Origin: Xylaria sp. FL1777
Lineage: Eukaryota; Ascomycota; Sordariomycetes; Xylariales; Xylariaceae
Assembly (NCBI GenBank): GCA_022578965.1
Contig: MU400509.1
Coordinates: forward strand, 700,663 to 764,662
DNA: 64,000 nucleotides
Direction: 5' to 3'
In this document: positions 11,004 to 22,752 of the stretch, piece by piece
How the letters are laid out: the number at the start of each line of letters is the position of its first letter
Numbering within the stretch: position 1 is the stretch's first letter
Position numbers and translations under genes: made by a program
Notes under the pieces: generated by a model
The model's input: only the letters and a program-made list of their open reading frames with translations
Told to the model about the DNA's origin: nothing
The model's database searches: none

Positions 11004-14000
11004 TCAACCCTCAAGTTCTGGTAAATCATTTACGCTGCGTCCCAAAGAGAGCTTGTCGAATGAGTCTTGGCTGAAGGGCGGACTTATCGGAGTCGCACCC
11101 CTAGTAGGTGAAAAGGAAAGTGAGGTAGACGTTGTTGGAGTGAGGCTGGGATTGGATGCATCGGTACTGATAAAACTTGGCTGCCGTTGGATTGTTGAGC
11201 GATTGTTCATGGATATGACTTAATCGGCGTTAGCACATAGCCTTGATACATACGATAGTTTTTGTCAGGGAAGAAGGAAGATCACCTACCGGCTTGATGT
11301 ACGCCACGGCCATCCTCTGACATTAGACGCCTCGGGAAGCCGCTGATTGGCAATACCTGGACACCGCTCGAATACGGTATATTCTGTAGACAGAGGGATA
11401 TCTTGACATCTGAATTCTCATGTGCTGCATGAATTCGTATATGCTCGAGCTGAAAATTGCCTTGCAGGTGCATGTCTTGAAGCACTGAATCTGTGAGCAC
11501 GACATGACGAGTTTGCTGCTATAATTGTGAGTATAAGTCATCAATCATCTGAGGTCTTGCAAGTATATGTATTGTATAGGCTTGTAAAAGATTGTAAATG
11601 ACAACACTATGAGCCACAGAGAAACTTACAGCTATGCTATCTTCGCCGTCTTCTTCTATGATGAAGTAAGGCTCAAAATCGCCGTCAAGGAGCGATATGA
11701 GAAACCAGGCTAGGGCCTTGATTTCAGGCGAATACGGGCGAAACCTGCAGAAAATTGAACCTACAGGTATAGTTAGAGGTGTTTCATAACAGAAAAGTAG
11801 AAGAAAATAATCATATGTTGTATATGAAGGACATTTTAACCGAAGGGAAGCGTACCAGTGCACGTAAAACCTGCGGCAGTCTGCTTGACACTAGCGATGT
11901 CTTTCTCAAAGAAAAAAGTGCTTGCCACAAGCCTGTGCGCAATTTCAACAAGTTCCGCTGAATTTTGCCGTAATACTTCCCGTGCTTCCCGTTCAATGTC
12001 GTCGAGTTTCGCTACATCGTCGAACTTTGGCAACTTCGAGAATAGCTCGGGGCAGACACGTCGATAGCGGCGGCGGACTGACGTCTTTCGGGTGACATAT
12101 GTGGACAGAAAATTACCCCATGCTCTCTCACTCAGTCGCTGGTCATTTAAGCGATCCGTTTGGCCGGAGATCGGGTTGTTGAACGTAACGAGCATCGGTG
12201 CTTGCGGGTTTCGTACAATATAGCCGCTGACGGCGCTTTTATGAGCAAGAGGATCTGACCCTATTGGCCCCGGGGGATTCTGGCGCTTGTAGTTTCCCAT
12301 ACCACCTCGACCTTGCCGAATCACTGCACTTGGCATTTGAGCTGTTCCAAGTGAGTCGTTAGTTGCGGTATGTAATGATGTCGGGCTGCTAAGTTCTGCT
12401 TTCGAGGCGTCGCCGATATTTCGGCCGGAACCGATAGAGAGGACCAGGTCAGGTGGCGAATCAGCAATGTCTCTCCAGATTGATTTAGCTTCGTAGTGAG
12501 CGACGAGGATAGGACACATGCACTGCATTCCGCCATTGGCATACTCAAAGTCCGTTTCGGGTTTCTTGAATGGCGAGAAAAGAGGCGCTGTGGCGGTTGT
12601 TGCTCGAGCACTTGCGGGCCTAACATTAGTCTATCTTCTTATGCATGTGAGAGAGTGGCACTTACGCTTCCCATATACGTATCTCATTAGTTGGCGTATC
12701 CGACCGAGAGAAATGATAGGGGGTACCTAGCAATTTACTTGTTAAATAGGGCTGGCCGGGTGCGGAATGATATCAACCTACTTCCTTGTGGAAGATCCGG
12801 ACGGTTATAATTGGCAAAGACAACATCTTGGTGACCTGCCGTCGTTGTAGCAGTGACGGCGACCTTGGTAGAGGTCGCAAGCCAAGAGCGATGTGATGTG
12901 GCTCCGAATAGGGGCTGCTCAGATAAGTACCGACGCAATGCACCTTCGAGGGGTTGGTGCTTGTATAGGCTTTTGTGGTAAAAAATTGAGAGCGCTTTAG
13001 AAAGTGGCAACTTAGATATGCCTCTCGCTATGTAGGCCTCGTGGCAGAGATCTTTGAACTTCTCTATCGCAGAGCTTACAGACCATTTCTTCACTCCTAG
13101 AGCAATAGCGATGACACCGCCGAAGCTTTGATATCGGTTAGCTAGGGGCTAGACTACCATTTATGCTCACTTACTCTGTCCCTACGATTAGGTCGAAGAA
13201 AAGTTGAACCGGAAGGTCAGGGCCCAGTATTTTCTCCAGTTCTCGAAGAACATGAAGCTGTATAATCCCGCGAATTCCGCCTCTGCCATTGCGTATTAGC
13301 ATATCTTCTGAGTTTTGACAGTCATAACGGCATACCCATCTAGACAAAGAGTTCGTGCACCAGCAAATCGTGGCTTCGTCACAATAACCCAAGGAGGGCT
13401 TGCAATCAAATCGCGTACGTGTAATGGGCATCGATTGATTTCGATCGTCGTTTTCGATGTCCTACAGCCGTATACCTCTACACACGGCAGACAAAGGACA
13501 TGCCCACAGGGTAACGCGCATTCCGGAAGCTCCCTTAAGCAGCAGAGACAAGACGAATAACTGATGAAGTTCATAGGGGAACCTAATTTGTTAGAATACA
13601 GCTCATTCAAGTGCTCTTGGTGCAGCATGGCAGCAATTTCGAGCTCGGACCTGTCTGGAAACTCGCGAGCGAGCCGAAAACTAGCTGACTGGACCTGGAT
13701 TAGGTTTGCTCTAATGAGGTGCTCCCACTCGGCTTGAAAGGTCGTAATATTGAAGCTAGACTGGTATTCTCCGTGGCCAATGATCTTGCCTTGTCTGTTC
13801 TGATGGCCTTTAGGGTTGTGTCCCAACTTGACGTTACAACAACGACCGAGTTCACCGAGTGTTGGGTTCTCGAAGTTGCAAGGCCAATACAGCTCCGCAA
13901 AGGTTTGCATTGCTCCAATACATGATTTTGCATAACGGTCATCCAATAGTCGGCTGATGGTTCCTGTAATACAACATTTCAGCACTAGAGACATATTTTT

Positions 14001-16074
14001 CTAGGGTGGTTGAACATACCCGGGAGTTTCTGCCGGACAGCGTCGAGCATTATGCATGAACTGAGCATTGGTCCCATTACTCGAAAAATCCGTTCAGCGT
14101 CATTACTCAATTCCGGGTGAGCAGAACTTTCTTTTATTAAAACTGCAAGATTAAGAATGTTCCCTTCGAAATTCCGGGAGATCGGACTATGCCGAAGCAT
14201 TTCCTTGACAAAATCGAATGGCGTGCTAAGGTCCCGAGTAAAGTGGTCGAATGCCGCCTGCCGCAGGGGTTAGCGGATCCTCCTACGTGTAAACATGTAA
14301 GAAAACTAGTATACCATTAAATAGAAATGAAGTTTCTCGGTGTTAGCTAGCATGCGCACTTGTTTTTTCTTCGCATGCGATGCAGCACATCGATCCTTGA
14401 TGAGATCCGAAAGTTTACTAGCTTGCTCGTTCATTAACACTAGAATAAAAATATCAGCATGATTTAATTCTTTGTGTGATAGAAAGTCCGTATACAAAAT
14501 TGAAACAGGATATCATTTTTCACGTCTGGCTTGGAATTGTCTACTATGAGCTATGGGGTGTTTATTTAGTATGAAGCGCGACTTACTATACGATCCCTTG
14601 TAAGGAACTCGAACAACACTGATGGAAGCGTAATAACACTCCAAGAGTTCTTTGGTAGTATTGAGATGTCTCCCTCGTTGCCGCCAGATTTGGGCATACT
14701 GCTGAAGCACGGGCTCCCGTCGAATTGCATCGCTGATGTCGAACAGAAACATCTGTGTGGCTTTAGCGACATCCCACTCCTTCTCATCGACACCGGTATC
14801 AGTGGCATTTAGAACAATAATACAATGCGGAAGGACGGGTTGATTGATCGACTTGTCTATGGAGGCAGCGCCCCATTTAATCAACTTATGCAGCACAGTA
14901 GATTCAAACGAACGAGGGTTGCGCAACACAAAACAAACTACGTCGGAAAATATATAAAGTACCCTCGGATATAGCTGGCTGACAGCATACTCGCGCTTTT
15001 GAGTTTGGGGCGTTTGCGCCCATTCGATCTTTCTCGGTGCGGCGTATCGTCGTGAATAATTGGTAGTCGAATGTGATGATGCTAAGTCTTGCGCCTGTCT
15101 GAGCTGTTTTGGCGCAGCTTCACCGCCACTGAGACCCTCACAGTCGACAAAAAGCAAAGGACTGGTCGCGTGTAGTGTAGAAGGGTCCGCATAGAGATGG
15201 ACATCACCGGTAGTCGCGATTCGATCTTGGTTAGACGATGTTACTGGGGAATAGTACTTAGACCCTTGTGGTGATACTAAGTCTTGGCGGTCAATAAGTA
15301 GCTTGATTAGTGTACTTTTCCCAGCACCTACACCACCAGCATTAGCATAGCTTATCGAGATCAGCGCAGCAGTCAATGTAAAGATGTTACGCTTACCTGT
15401 CTCGCCAATGAATGATGCTAACTGAGGGTACCGCTCGCCCGTCTCCTCAGTATGAGTCTCGGCCATTATGGCGGCAAAGCGCCCGTAATCAGTAGAACAT
15501 GTTAGTCGGATCTCTGAGTTCAACGTCATAGAGCTTGCGAGATCACACGAGAAACGAAGACTCATGGATCAGGCATAGGGGATCTCAACGCATACCGTAT
15601 AGCTGGGGGTGGTTTGACGCATCGCGACCGTACCCAAACCATGTCGTATCTTGATCTTCGAGTAATTCGGCTTCATGTTCTTCTTCCGTACGGACCGGCT
15701 CCAAAATCTGACGAAGTCGTCCTACCACAAGCGGATCCGCCTTTTCATGCGGCTTGCCATTCCTATGGAAGGTTAGTTAGCTTGCGTGCTTAGACTTGTC
15801 GCAAGGAAACCGAATACCGAGACGCCCGTGGCAGAAACGGCTCACAAGCTTCCTAAATAGTGATTTGGAGCTTGTTGTTCAAGAGAGGAAAAGGAAAGCA
15901 TATCCGAAAGGTGACTAACCATCCGACTGCACCAGGCATGTGCAAAATCCATTTCGACCAGCAGGTGTCGCAGAAAGCGAGATTGTTACATTGTATGCAA
16001 GTGAAGGTGTTTTCGGCCACTGTCGCGCATGTTTGGCATGGCAACGGCTGCGGAAGCGCAGGTTCTCCTGTCAT
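11004..16074 (-). CDS. Zinc finger-GTPase-RING-patatin multidomain protein (NLR-like)
   Basis: Fourteen exons in phase: 16074-15920, 15762-15596, 15513-15397, 15327-14587, 14439-14315, 14257-14020, 13963-13336, 13282-13175, 13125-12782, 12726-12666, 12619-11856, 11760-11630, 11518-11290, 11218-11004; about 1340 residues. Domains: a B-box-like CxxC zinc finger (about 13-45); a P-loop GTPase domain with GETGAGKS (about 146, formed across an intron) and DCEG (about 208); a RING-like C/H cluster (about 653-696); and a patatin phospholipase domain from DGGGIRG (about 723). The catalytic GxSxG position reads GTDFG and the DGG position reads NGG (about 923), so lipase activity is doubtful. This architecture occurs in ascomycetes and resembles fungal NLR-type sensors; a role in recognition or membrane-directed response is inference. 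The tail is Ser/Thr-rich. The upstream GTG in frame is ignored because an ATG follows at 16074. Confidence 0.85.
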
Positions 16075-17071
16075 TGTAACTTGTCGGTCGTTGCGCGCCG
16101 GACGCACGGCGCGTACGGAGACGGTTTAGAGACTACGGCCGGGCACTAAAGGAATCTTGTACGTAATTCCGGTATGGGAGAAGGTCGATGATCTTAACGT
16201 CTCCGAATCGTTGGGCTGACCCATCCGGCCTTTCCCCTCAGCTGGCCGTTTGCCTCTCCCAGCCGCACCAAAGATGGCCACCCCCTTTCGAACGCAGCAC
16301 AAGCAAGGGGTGGCGCATGTCCCCGTGTCATAGAGAGGCACCAGAGCTTGCAACAGCTGAGGGGATGATGCATGGCATCGGGTCCGCTTAGGATCAACGG
16401 ATGATTGGTTGCGCGAGTCGCACGTTTCCATTTCTTATCTCCCTTTATTGATATGTACTTTATGTACTTCACTCATCCATGTCCACTGCGTCCTGCAGTG
16501 CGATGCTGCGTATCTCACATCTCACTGGGTATCTCGCTACGTAGATATCTAGTCTGATCGGGTCGTCGATTGCGCGTTCCACCATGTAGCTAACGAATTA
16601 GCGATTTCGTGCATACGTCAAATTTGGGGTAATACCTCAGGGATTGCAATTCAGATGCTTATCTTATTGTTCTCTTTCTTGGCAGAGAAGATACAGGATT
16701 CTCACATGTGCACTGCGTTTCGATCCGCAACCCTTGCTTCATATGCTGTCTAAATGACATTTAGTTCCTCGAATTCCATTGCATCTATTGAACAGGCCTA
16801 CGCCTGCAAGCGATCCAATAACTCGGGATCTACCGATGAGCTGCTTACCCCCGACGAAGAACACGTGTACCATTGCGGTAGCATCGTGGTAAGTAGAATG
16901 AACGCAATTTGAAGAAAACATGAAAATATTGATCTCAATATTAAGTCATCTTACCACGTCCCGCCCTGGAGGAGAATAGGTCCACTCTATCACTTAATCA
17001 AGGGCGAGTCATGTTACGAGTCTGCAACAAACGAAATTTGACTTTCAATTCTTTTCGCCTTTTAGAATGAC
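16075..17071. other. Intergenic region, promoter of the patatin-domain gene
   Basis: One kilobase between the start of the zinc finger-GTPase-RING-patatin gene and the 3' end of an MFS gene. Overlapping ORFs near 16120-16470 have no recognisable domain. I see nothing else. Confidence 0.5.
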
Positions 17072-18748
17072 CTAGTATGTCGATGTTGCCCTTTGCCGAA
17101 GTCTAGCTCCGTACCGCCATATAACAAACGGGGCCGGCAATGCGAGGGCAAGACTGACAAAAGCAATAGTACTATTACCCCACCCATATCCAAGGGCACG
17201 ATATAGACTTGGCGCAAAGAGGGGAAATAGGAATGCCGTTAGACTCCTCAGGAACTGTGTAGCCGCAATAGCACTGCTAGTGTGTTCGGGATACGCATCG
17301 ATGACGTATGCCGACAAGGCGACTGCGACACTCGAGGTCAGTTAAAGGGGTATGAAAACCTTCACGACGGGAATTCCAGCCTAAAAACCAAGACAATGAC
17401 TCCAGGAACTACTTACTGCCGGTAAGCTGACCTCCAAACATATTAATCAAGATGCCAATATCCACTGCAATCCAATGGACGCGGAATTGGGCCGTCCAAC
17501 CATAAATCAGTAGGCCTATAGGAGCAATTATTGCCCCCGGAAGTGTCAATGGTATTCGGAACTCGGGGATGTGTTCCCCATCGCTGGAGCGAGCCTGCAT
17601 TCGGCGATACAGGGCATCCATTAGTCGGCCACCGATTTGGGATCCAGCAAGCTCCCCTAGCGCACAAGCGATATAATGGAGACCGCTAATTGCCACAGAT
17701 TGGTGATAATGTGAGCTCCATAGATCCGCGAAACTGGAGATGACGATGTACAGCGTCCCGTAGCCGAACGCTGAGATTACGGCGGTAATCTGTATCAGCG
17801 GGTGGAAAGCTAGCAGTCTCAGTGGCCTAGACAGAGCTTGAGCGGCAACCCGGACCACCGACTGTTCACTAGTTTGCCTTTCGTATTGGGTATAATATTG
17901 ATCATTACCAGTCTCTTTACGTAGCCGAGCAGCTCGCCTATGGAGAATCAGAGGCCCAAAGGTCTCGCGAAAGACATCGAATGAAACTGCAATCATAACG
18001 CCTTGAAATATGGACGTTGACCAAAACATCCATCGCCAAATAGTGTATTGGGCAATAAAACCACCTATGATAGGCCCTACCCAAAGATAACCGTTAGTCA
18101 TCATCTCAGGCAGTCACCTTTATGAGAACTGAAAAGACACATACCCACAGCGGCTCCAAGCAGAGGGATGAGTAGGTATACACCCAGCGAGCGCCCACGC
18201 TCTTCCGGTCGCCATAAGTCGCCTAACACGCCGCCGCCTAATGAATAAATGGCACTTGCGCCGAAACCAGCAAGAAATCGGGAGGCAATCAATAGCTCTT
18301 TGGTATTTGCGAAACCGCAAGCAATGTTCCAAATAAGAAACCAGATATTAGAGGCGTGCAATATGACTTGTCGTCCGTAGATCTCGGACATGGGACCAAT
18401 GAGCAGCGGGCCAAAGGCAGTTGCGAGAAGATAGATCGAGAGTGAGAGGGCCGACTCCGTTGAATTCATGTTCAAATCCTTGGCAATTGCTGGCAGTGCC
18501 GGCGCCATGATAGTCGAGACCAGAATGCGGTTGAAGCCGGTGGCAGAAAGCACGTCAGTTATCGCCCACTTGCGTCCATTAGGCCAGTCTTTAGGGTTGT
18601 CGGCATCGTATGGTTCCTCGAAAGCAACTAAGAAGGGGTCGGTCTGCTTCACATCGCGACTAGGCGCTGGGATATTCTCGTTTGTTGGACCTGGGGCGGG
18701 TGAAATGGCATCCAGAGGGATTTCGTTTGTAATCTTGGGTGTCGTCAT
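17072..18748 (-). CDS. MFS transporter, DHA1 (drug:H+ antiporter) type
   Basis: Three exons, 18748-18145, 18076-17417 and 17322-17072, in phase, about 504 residues and typical for the family. The cytosolic N-terminus carries the PKDWPNGRKW-type motif found in fungal DHA1 members. Between TM2 and TM3 is the MFS signature variant GPMSEIYGRQ, and later LAGFGASA and LLGAAVGPIIGG (the motif C region of antiporters), the latter rebuilt only after removing intron 1. Twelve membrane segments are expected from the hydrophobic pattern. It probably sits in the plasma membrane and exports small molecules; the substrate cannot be told from sequence. There is no biosynthetic cluster beside it. Confidence 0.9.
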
Positions 18749-20247
18749 CTTTCAAGTCTAGTTAACGTGTCCTTCGGAACTACTTCTAATAGAGAGCTCT
18801 TTGCGTATATCTCGAGGTTGTCAGATGCAAGGGAAATATCATGAAATGACGGTTCGGACGGTGGACTGTAACACACGATAAGACACCAGGACTATGGTAA
18901 GAATCTTTAGGATTAACTCCTAAGAATTATATATAACGAGGAGGTACGATTAACCCCAATGTCGTTGTCCTAATGAGTTGTGTAATGGAAGCATGGCAAT
19001 GCGGCGGACAGTAGTCTTTATATAAAATATGTACAACCCCTGACTAGTCAAAAATTCCGGACACGGAGGAGAGAAACTAGGCAAATTATATAGATTTATA
19101 ACTAGTTCTAGGATTTTCACCTTACGCAACTAAAAACTTCATCCCCCTGCCCACACTTACAGCTCACAGGGACCAATGCTTACCAACAGGCAAGTTAAAG
19201 TACAGAAAGGGGAATCCTAGGAGAAGTGTTCTAAGAGAAACTAAACAATAGGTACTCCGTTCTCGGGGTAAGAAGTTTCATCCAGCTGGGTCCAGGCCAG
19301 AAACTAGGTGAATACTGAGCGAGGACCTGGGGGTTTGTCTTATCAATCAGATCTAATCAGATCCTCCACACCGCTCCATACAGGGGTACAAATATAGACT
19401 AGCTTAGGCAAGATTAGGCAGCTCTACCGTCCAGCAAGATGAGGGACCCAGTAAACTCCGACCACATGGGCCCTTCTATACTAAACACGTCAATATCCGA
19501 TGCTTCAGTGTATACGAAAACGAGTCGAGGTGGTGTAAATGAGTCATGCGCCAGAACAATTCCGGCCCTGCTCTCTGCCGATCGATGATGACACACCGTC
19601 GTAGGTAGGGTCAATAGCAAGATTACGGCGTATGCCGCAAACCTGCCTGAAAAGGAGACAAGGATATTGCTACCATTTAGTTTTGAGGAACGTATATCTA
19701 GGTAGCTTCCGAGTGTCGTTAGCTGCATAAAACAAATCGCTTGCGACCGGTGATCGGAATGAGCTATAGGGGTGCACAAGAGACGGTTCAACTTCGATTT
19801 CAGCACAACGAAACCATCGCTTACGGTACTGTGTCAGGGCGTTCCGAGCAGGGATAACTTCCATTATTGCCCGGGCTCGGTGCAGCTAAGTTCCAAGCTG
19901 GACTGGCTGCTTGACCCTTAGAGACGTCTAGGAAGAGCAAGTCATCATAGGCGTCCTGCGCTATGGAAATTAGCGTCTTCGATTCACTTGGGACATGTGT
20001 GTTGAATGCAAGATCACTCGATCATTGCCAGAGCGGCGTAGGCTACCGATCATCACATCTTACGGGGGTTAGCTCGGGCAGGAATATATTCACAAATTAC
20101 TAGTAAGTTTGCGTCCTCTTGGAGTACGCATTTGGCCGTTTATGATTTGATGAAAAGTGTGCTTTTTGAGCCTAGAGCTCTATTACTTAGCAACCTACGC
20201 TGTAGGAAGGAAGCTTCACCCTTCAATGGGGCATGTCAACTCCGGGA
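18749..20247. other. Intergenic region with one doubtful minus ORF
   Basis: It lies between the MFS gene start and the 3' end of the peptidase gene. A minus ORF at about 19411-19864 could be spliced into a roughly 100-residue protein with one hydrophobic helix and an acidic C-terminal half, but I recognise no family and do not call it a gene. The rest is AT-rich and featureless. Confidence 0.4.
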
Positions 20248-22752
20248 TTACTGATGGACAACGTAATCTTGGATTAGCTCCTTATCCAGACCAACCCAGT
20301 ACCTGATCCAATTAAAGATGCCGCGATGCCACAGCAAGCTGTTATGACGTTCTGTGACCCAGTGAGTCTCGTCAGGGAAATGGAGGAAGCGACTCGGCAC
20401 TCCGAGTCTTTGAAGAACGTTGAAATTCTGGAGGCCTTCGGCGATGGAGGCACGGTAGTCGCCATCGCTATGGATAATGAAATGAGGCGTCTTGAAGTTG
20501 CGAGCGCGCGACAAGGGGTCCCAAATCTCGTAGTTTCCTCGGTCATTCCAGATGGTGCCGTTTTGATCATGCTCGATGAACCAGAGCTCGTCAGTGGCAT
20601 ACGAGCTCACCAGGTTGACTTTACCATCGTGCGTTACGAGCGCCTTAAATTCGCGGCCAAAGTCGTTAGCCTGTATCCAATTTGTCATATAACCTCCGTA
20701 GCTACCTCCGCCCGCAATCGCCCTGTCTGTGTCGACATAGGAGACATTGTGTTTCAGATATTCGAACACTTTGATCAGGTCAGTGTACGGCGTTCCTCCC
20801 CAGTTGTTTTGAATCTTGTCTGTGAAAGCTTGCCCGTAGCTTGGCGTTCCCGTGAATTGTACCGTCGTCACAACGAAACCTTGTTCTGCCCATAGACGAA
20901 GATTCCATCTCGTGGACCAGGCGTCGCCTTGAGACGACTGAGGGCCTCCGTGACTAAAGCATTCGGTCAGTAACCGTCCGCCCTCTTGAAAACGACGTGT
21001 AAATACTCGCTTCAAAGAGCAGAAGCGTTAAAGATAGGACTTTAGCCCAAGAGTACCCCAACCTGAAGTAACTGGAAAGGCAAGATGACTTAAAAATTAC
21101 TTACATAATGAATGCCAAAGGGTACTTCTTTTTAGGGTCAAAATCAGTTGGGTAGAACACGAAAGTCTGGATTTGGTCGCCGTCATCATTCTCAATCCAA
21201 AAATTCGAAACCGAGTCAGGTTTGAGCCCCTTCAGCTCCGGATCAACCTCGTTGGCACTGAAGAGGACCTTTTTGTCCTTGCCTGGAGATTGGGTGTAAA
21301 AGATGCTACTCGTCCAGCTGGCTGTGGCAGAGACAAGGGCGCGTCCGTCAGGGAGAATGGCAAAATTGGAAAGACTGGTATCTGGGCCGGTGAAATTCTT
21401 CGGCACGAAAGTGCTTTTGGCATTATACGGGATAATAAAGAGACGCGTTGAGGCATGTAGTTCAGAAGCCACCCACAGGTTTTTGCCATCAGGGGCCCAT
21501 TTCAATGAGGATGGAGTCGAATCCCAGTTTTCCGCGACAGCGGTGACCTTCGACTTGAGGCCGTCAACTGTTGCGACATATAACTTATAGCGGTCAGACT
21601 CATAAGAAATACCATCCTGTTGAATGTATGCCAGCTTTTTACTATCCGGAGACCACCGTGGTGACCCACTAGCCCCCTTCGCGCTTTGAGGAGCCGAACT
21701 ATTAGGGCCGTTGACACGGACAGCAACCTTAGATCCATCATGCGGGACGAGGTAAATGTAACTTGCTGTATAATTCGCCTTGGATAGCTCCGGCGCCTTG
21801 GTCAGAAAAGCGACTGTCTGACCGTCGGGTGACAGGTCGTAATCGCCTTGATCGCCGAACGGCTGCACAGGCGTTTCGGGACGGGTGACGGTGGCGTTGA
21901 TTCCCAAAAGAAGATTCTTCAACTCGCCTTCCAAGGAATAGCTCTTCTGTGAGCCGCCGTGACCTTTTCCGAGCGATAGCTTACCACCAAAGACAGCATA
22001 TCGCTCGGGAGTGATATAAACATTCCAATGGCGGATATAGTTGGAGTCGTAAATTGTGCCGGAGCTCTGTGGCTTGGTAACGAACTCAGAGTTATAGGCT
22101 GACCCATTATCCGAGCGGGCAAGCGCATTGACGACGAAATTGATGTCGCCAGATTTCGTCCGAACGGCTTTTAATCCCTGGAACGGCGCATTCAATGATG
22201 CGACCAAGGTTCTGTCCAATTCCAAGTAAGTACTTATTGGGTGTCACGGAGTAGATCAATACGAACGGTGAGAAGGCTTTTGTCCCAATATCAGCCGTAT
22301 AGAGAGTCACACCACCAGCGATTTCATCATTAGTGCCATTGATGTATAGGATACTGGTGTCCGTATCACCAATCCACACGATCTCAGAGACATCGGAGCC
22401 AAATGGCGCATCTTTGGTCTTGCCACTGGTCACGTCCAAGAGGTGCCAAGTCGTTGAAGATTTTCCAGAGTCCCAATTGTAGCTTGTTGACGAGAACAGA
22501 GCCCATTTCTAGATGGCTTCACATTAGAACTGGATCATGTATATTCAGGAAGTTAAGAAATCAACAGACATACTCCGCTAGGATTGACATTGGCAGCGCT
22601 TCGCCGCGGGGCACCAAGCATTCCCCTAAGATCGACGTGAGTACACGGTCATTCTCAAACGAGGGTTTGAATACTGCTTACTCGATGGTGAGGCTGCTCG
22701 CAAATGGCAGGAAAATGCCCAGAGCAAATATGGCTGCCCTCTTAAACGCCAT
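20248..22752 (-). CDS. dpp5: Secreted dipeptidyl-peptidase V (S9C prolyl oligopeptidase family)
   Basis: Five exons, 22752-22682, 22625-22574, 22508-22267, 22211-21105 and 20953-20248, all in phase; about 725 residues, the usual length of fungal DPPV. The first exon encodes a signal peptide ending near an ASS site. The middle is a WD/beta-propeller-like region (repeats such as SPDGQTVAFLT, APDGKNLWVAS). The C-terminal alpha/beta-hydrolase domain has HGGPQ, the nucleophile motif GGGSYGG (Ser near 572), HSDGDYR for the acid and ETHWV for the His. It removes X-Ala and similar dipeptides from extracellular peptides and is a known secreted antigen family in fungi. The third intron (22266-22212) is 55 bp with a GTTCGT donor, the least certain junction. 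It is divergent from the ACS transporter gene to the right. Confidence 0.95.

Noticed and set aside
13284..13335. Apparent NGRGGIRG version of the patatin oxyanion motif
   Set aside because: The altered residues come from reading through an intron; splicing restores DGGGIRG.
19411..19864. Possible two-exon small protein
   Set aside because: Spliceable but no family likeness; left uncalled.
20326..20895. 189-codon + ORF
   Set aside because: Antisense shadow of the dpp5 catalytic exon.
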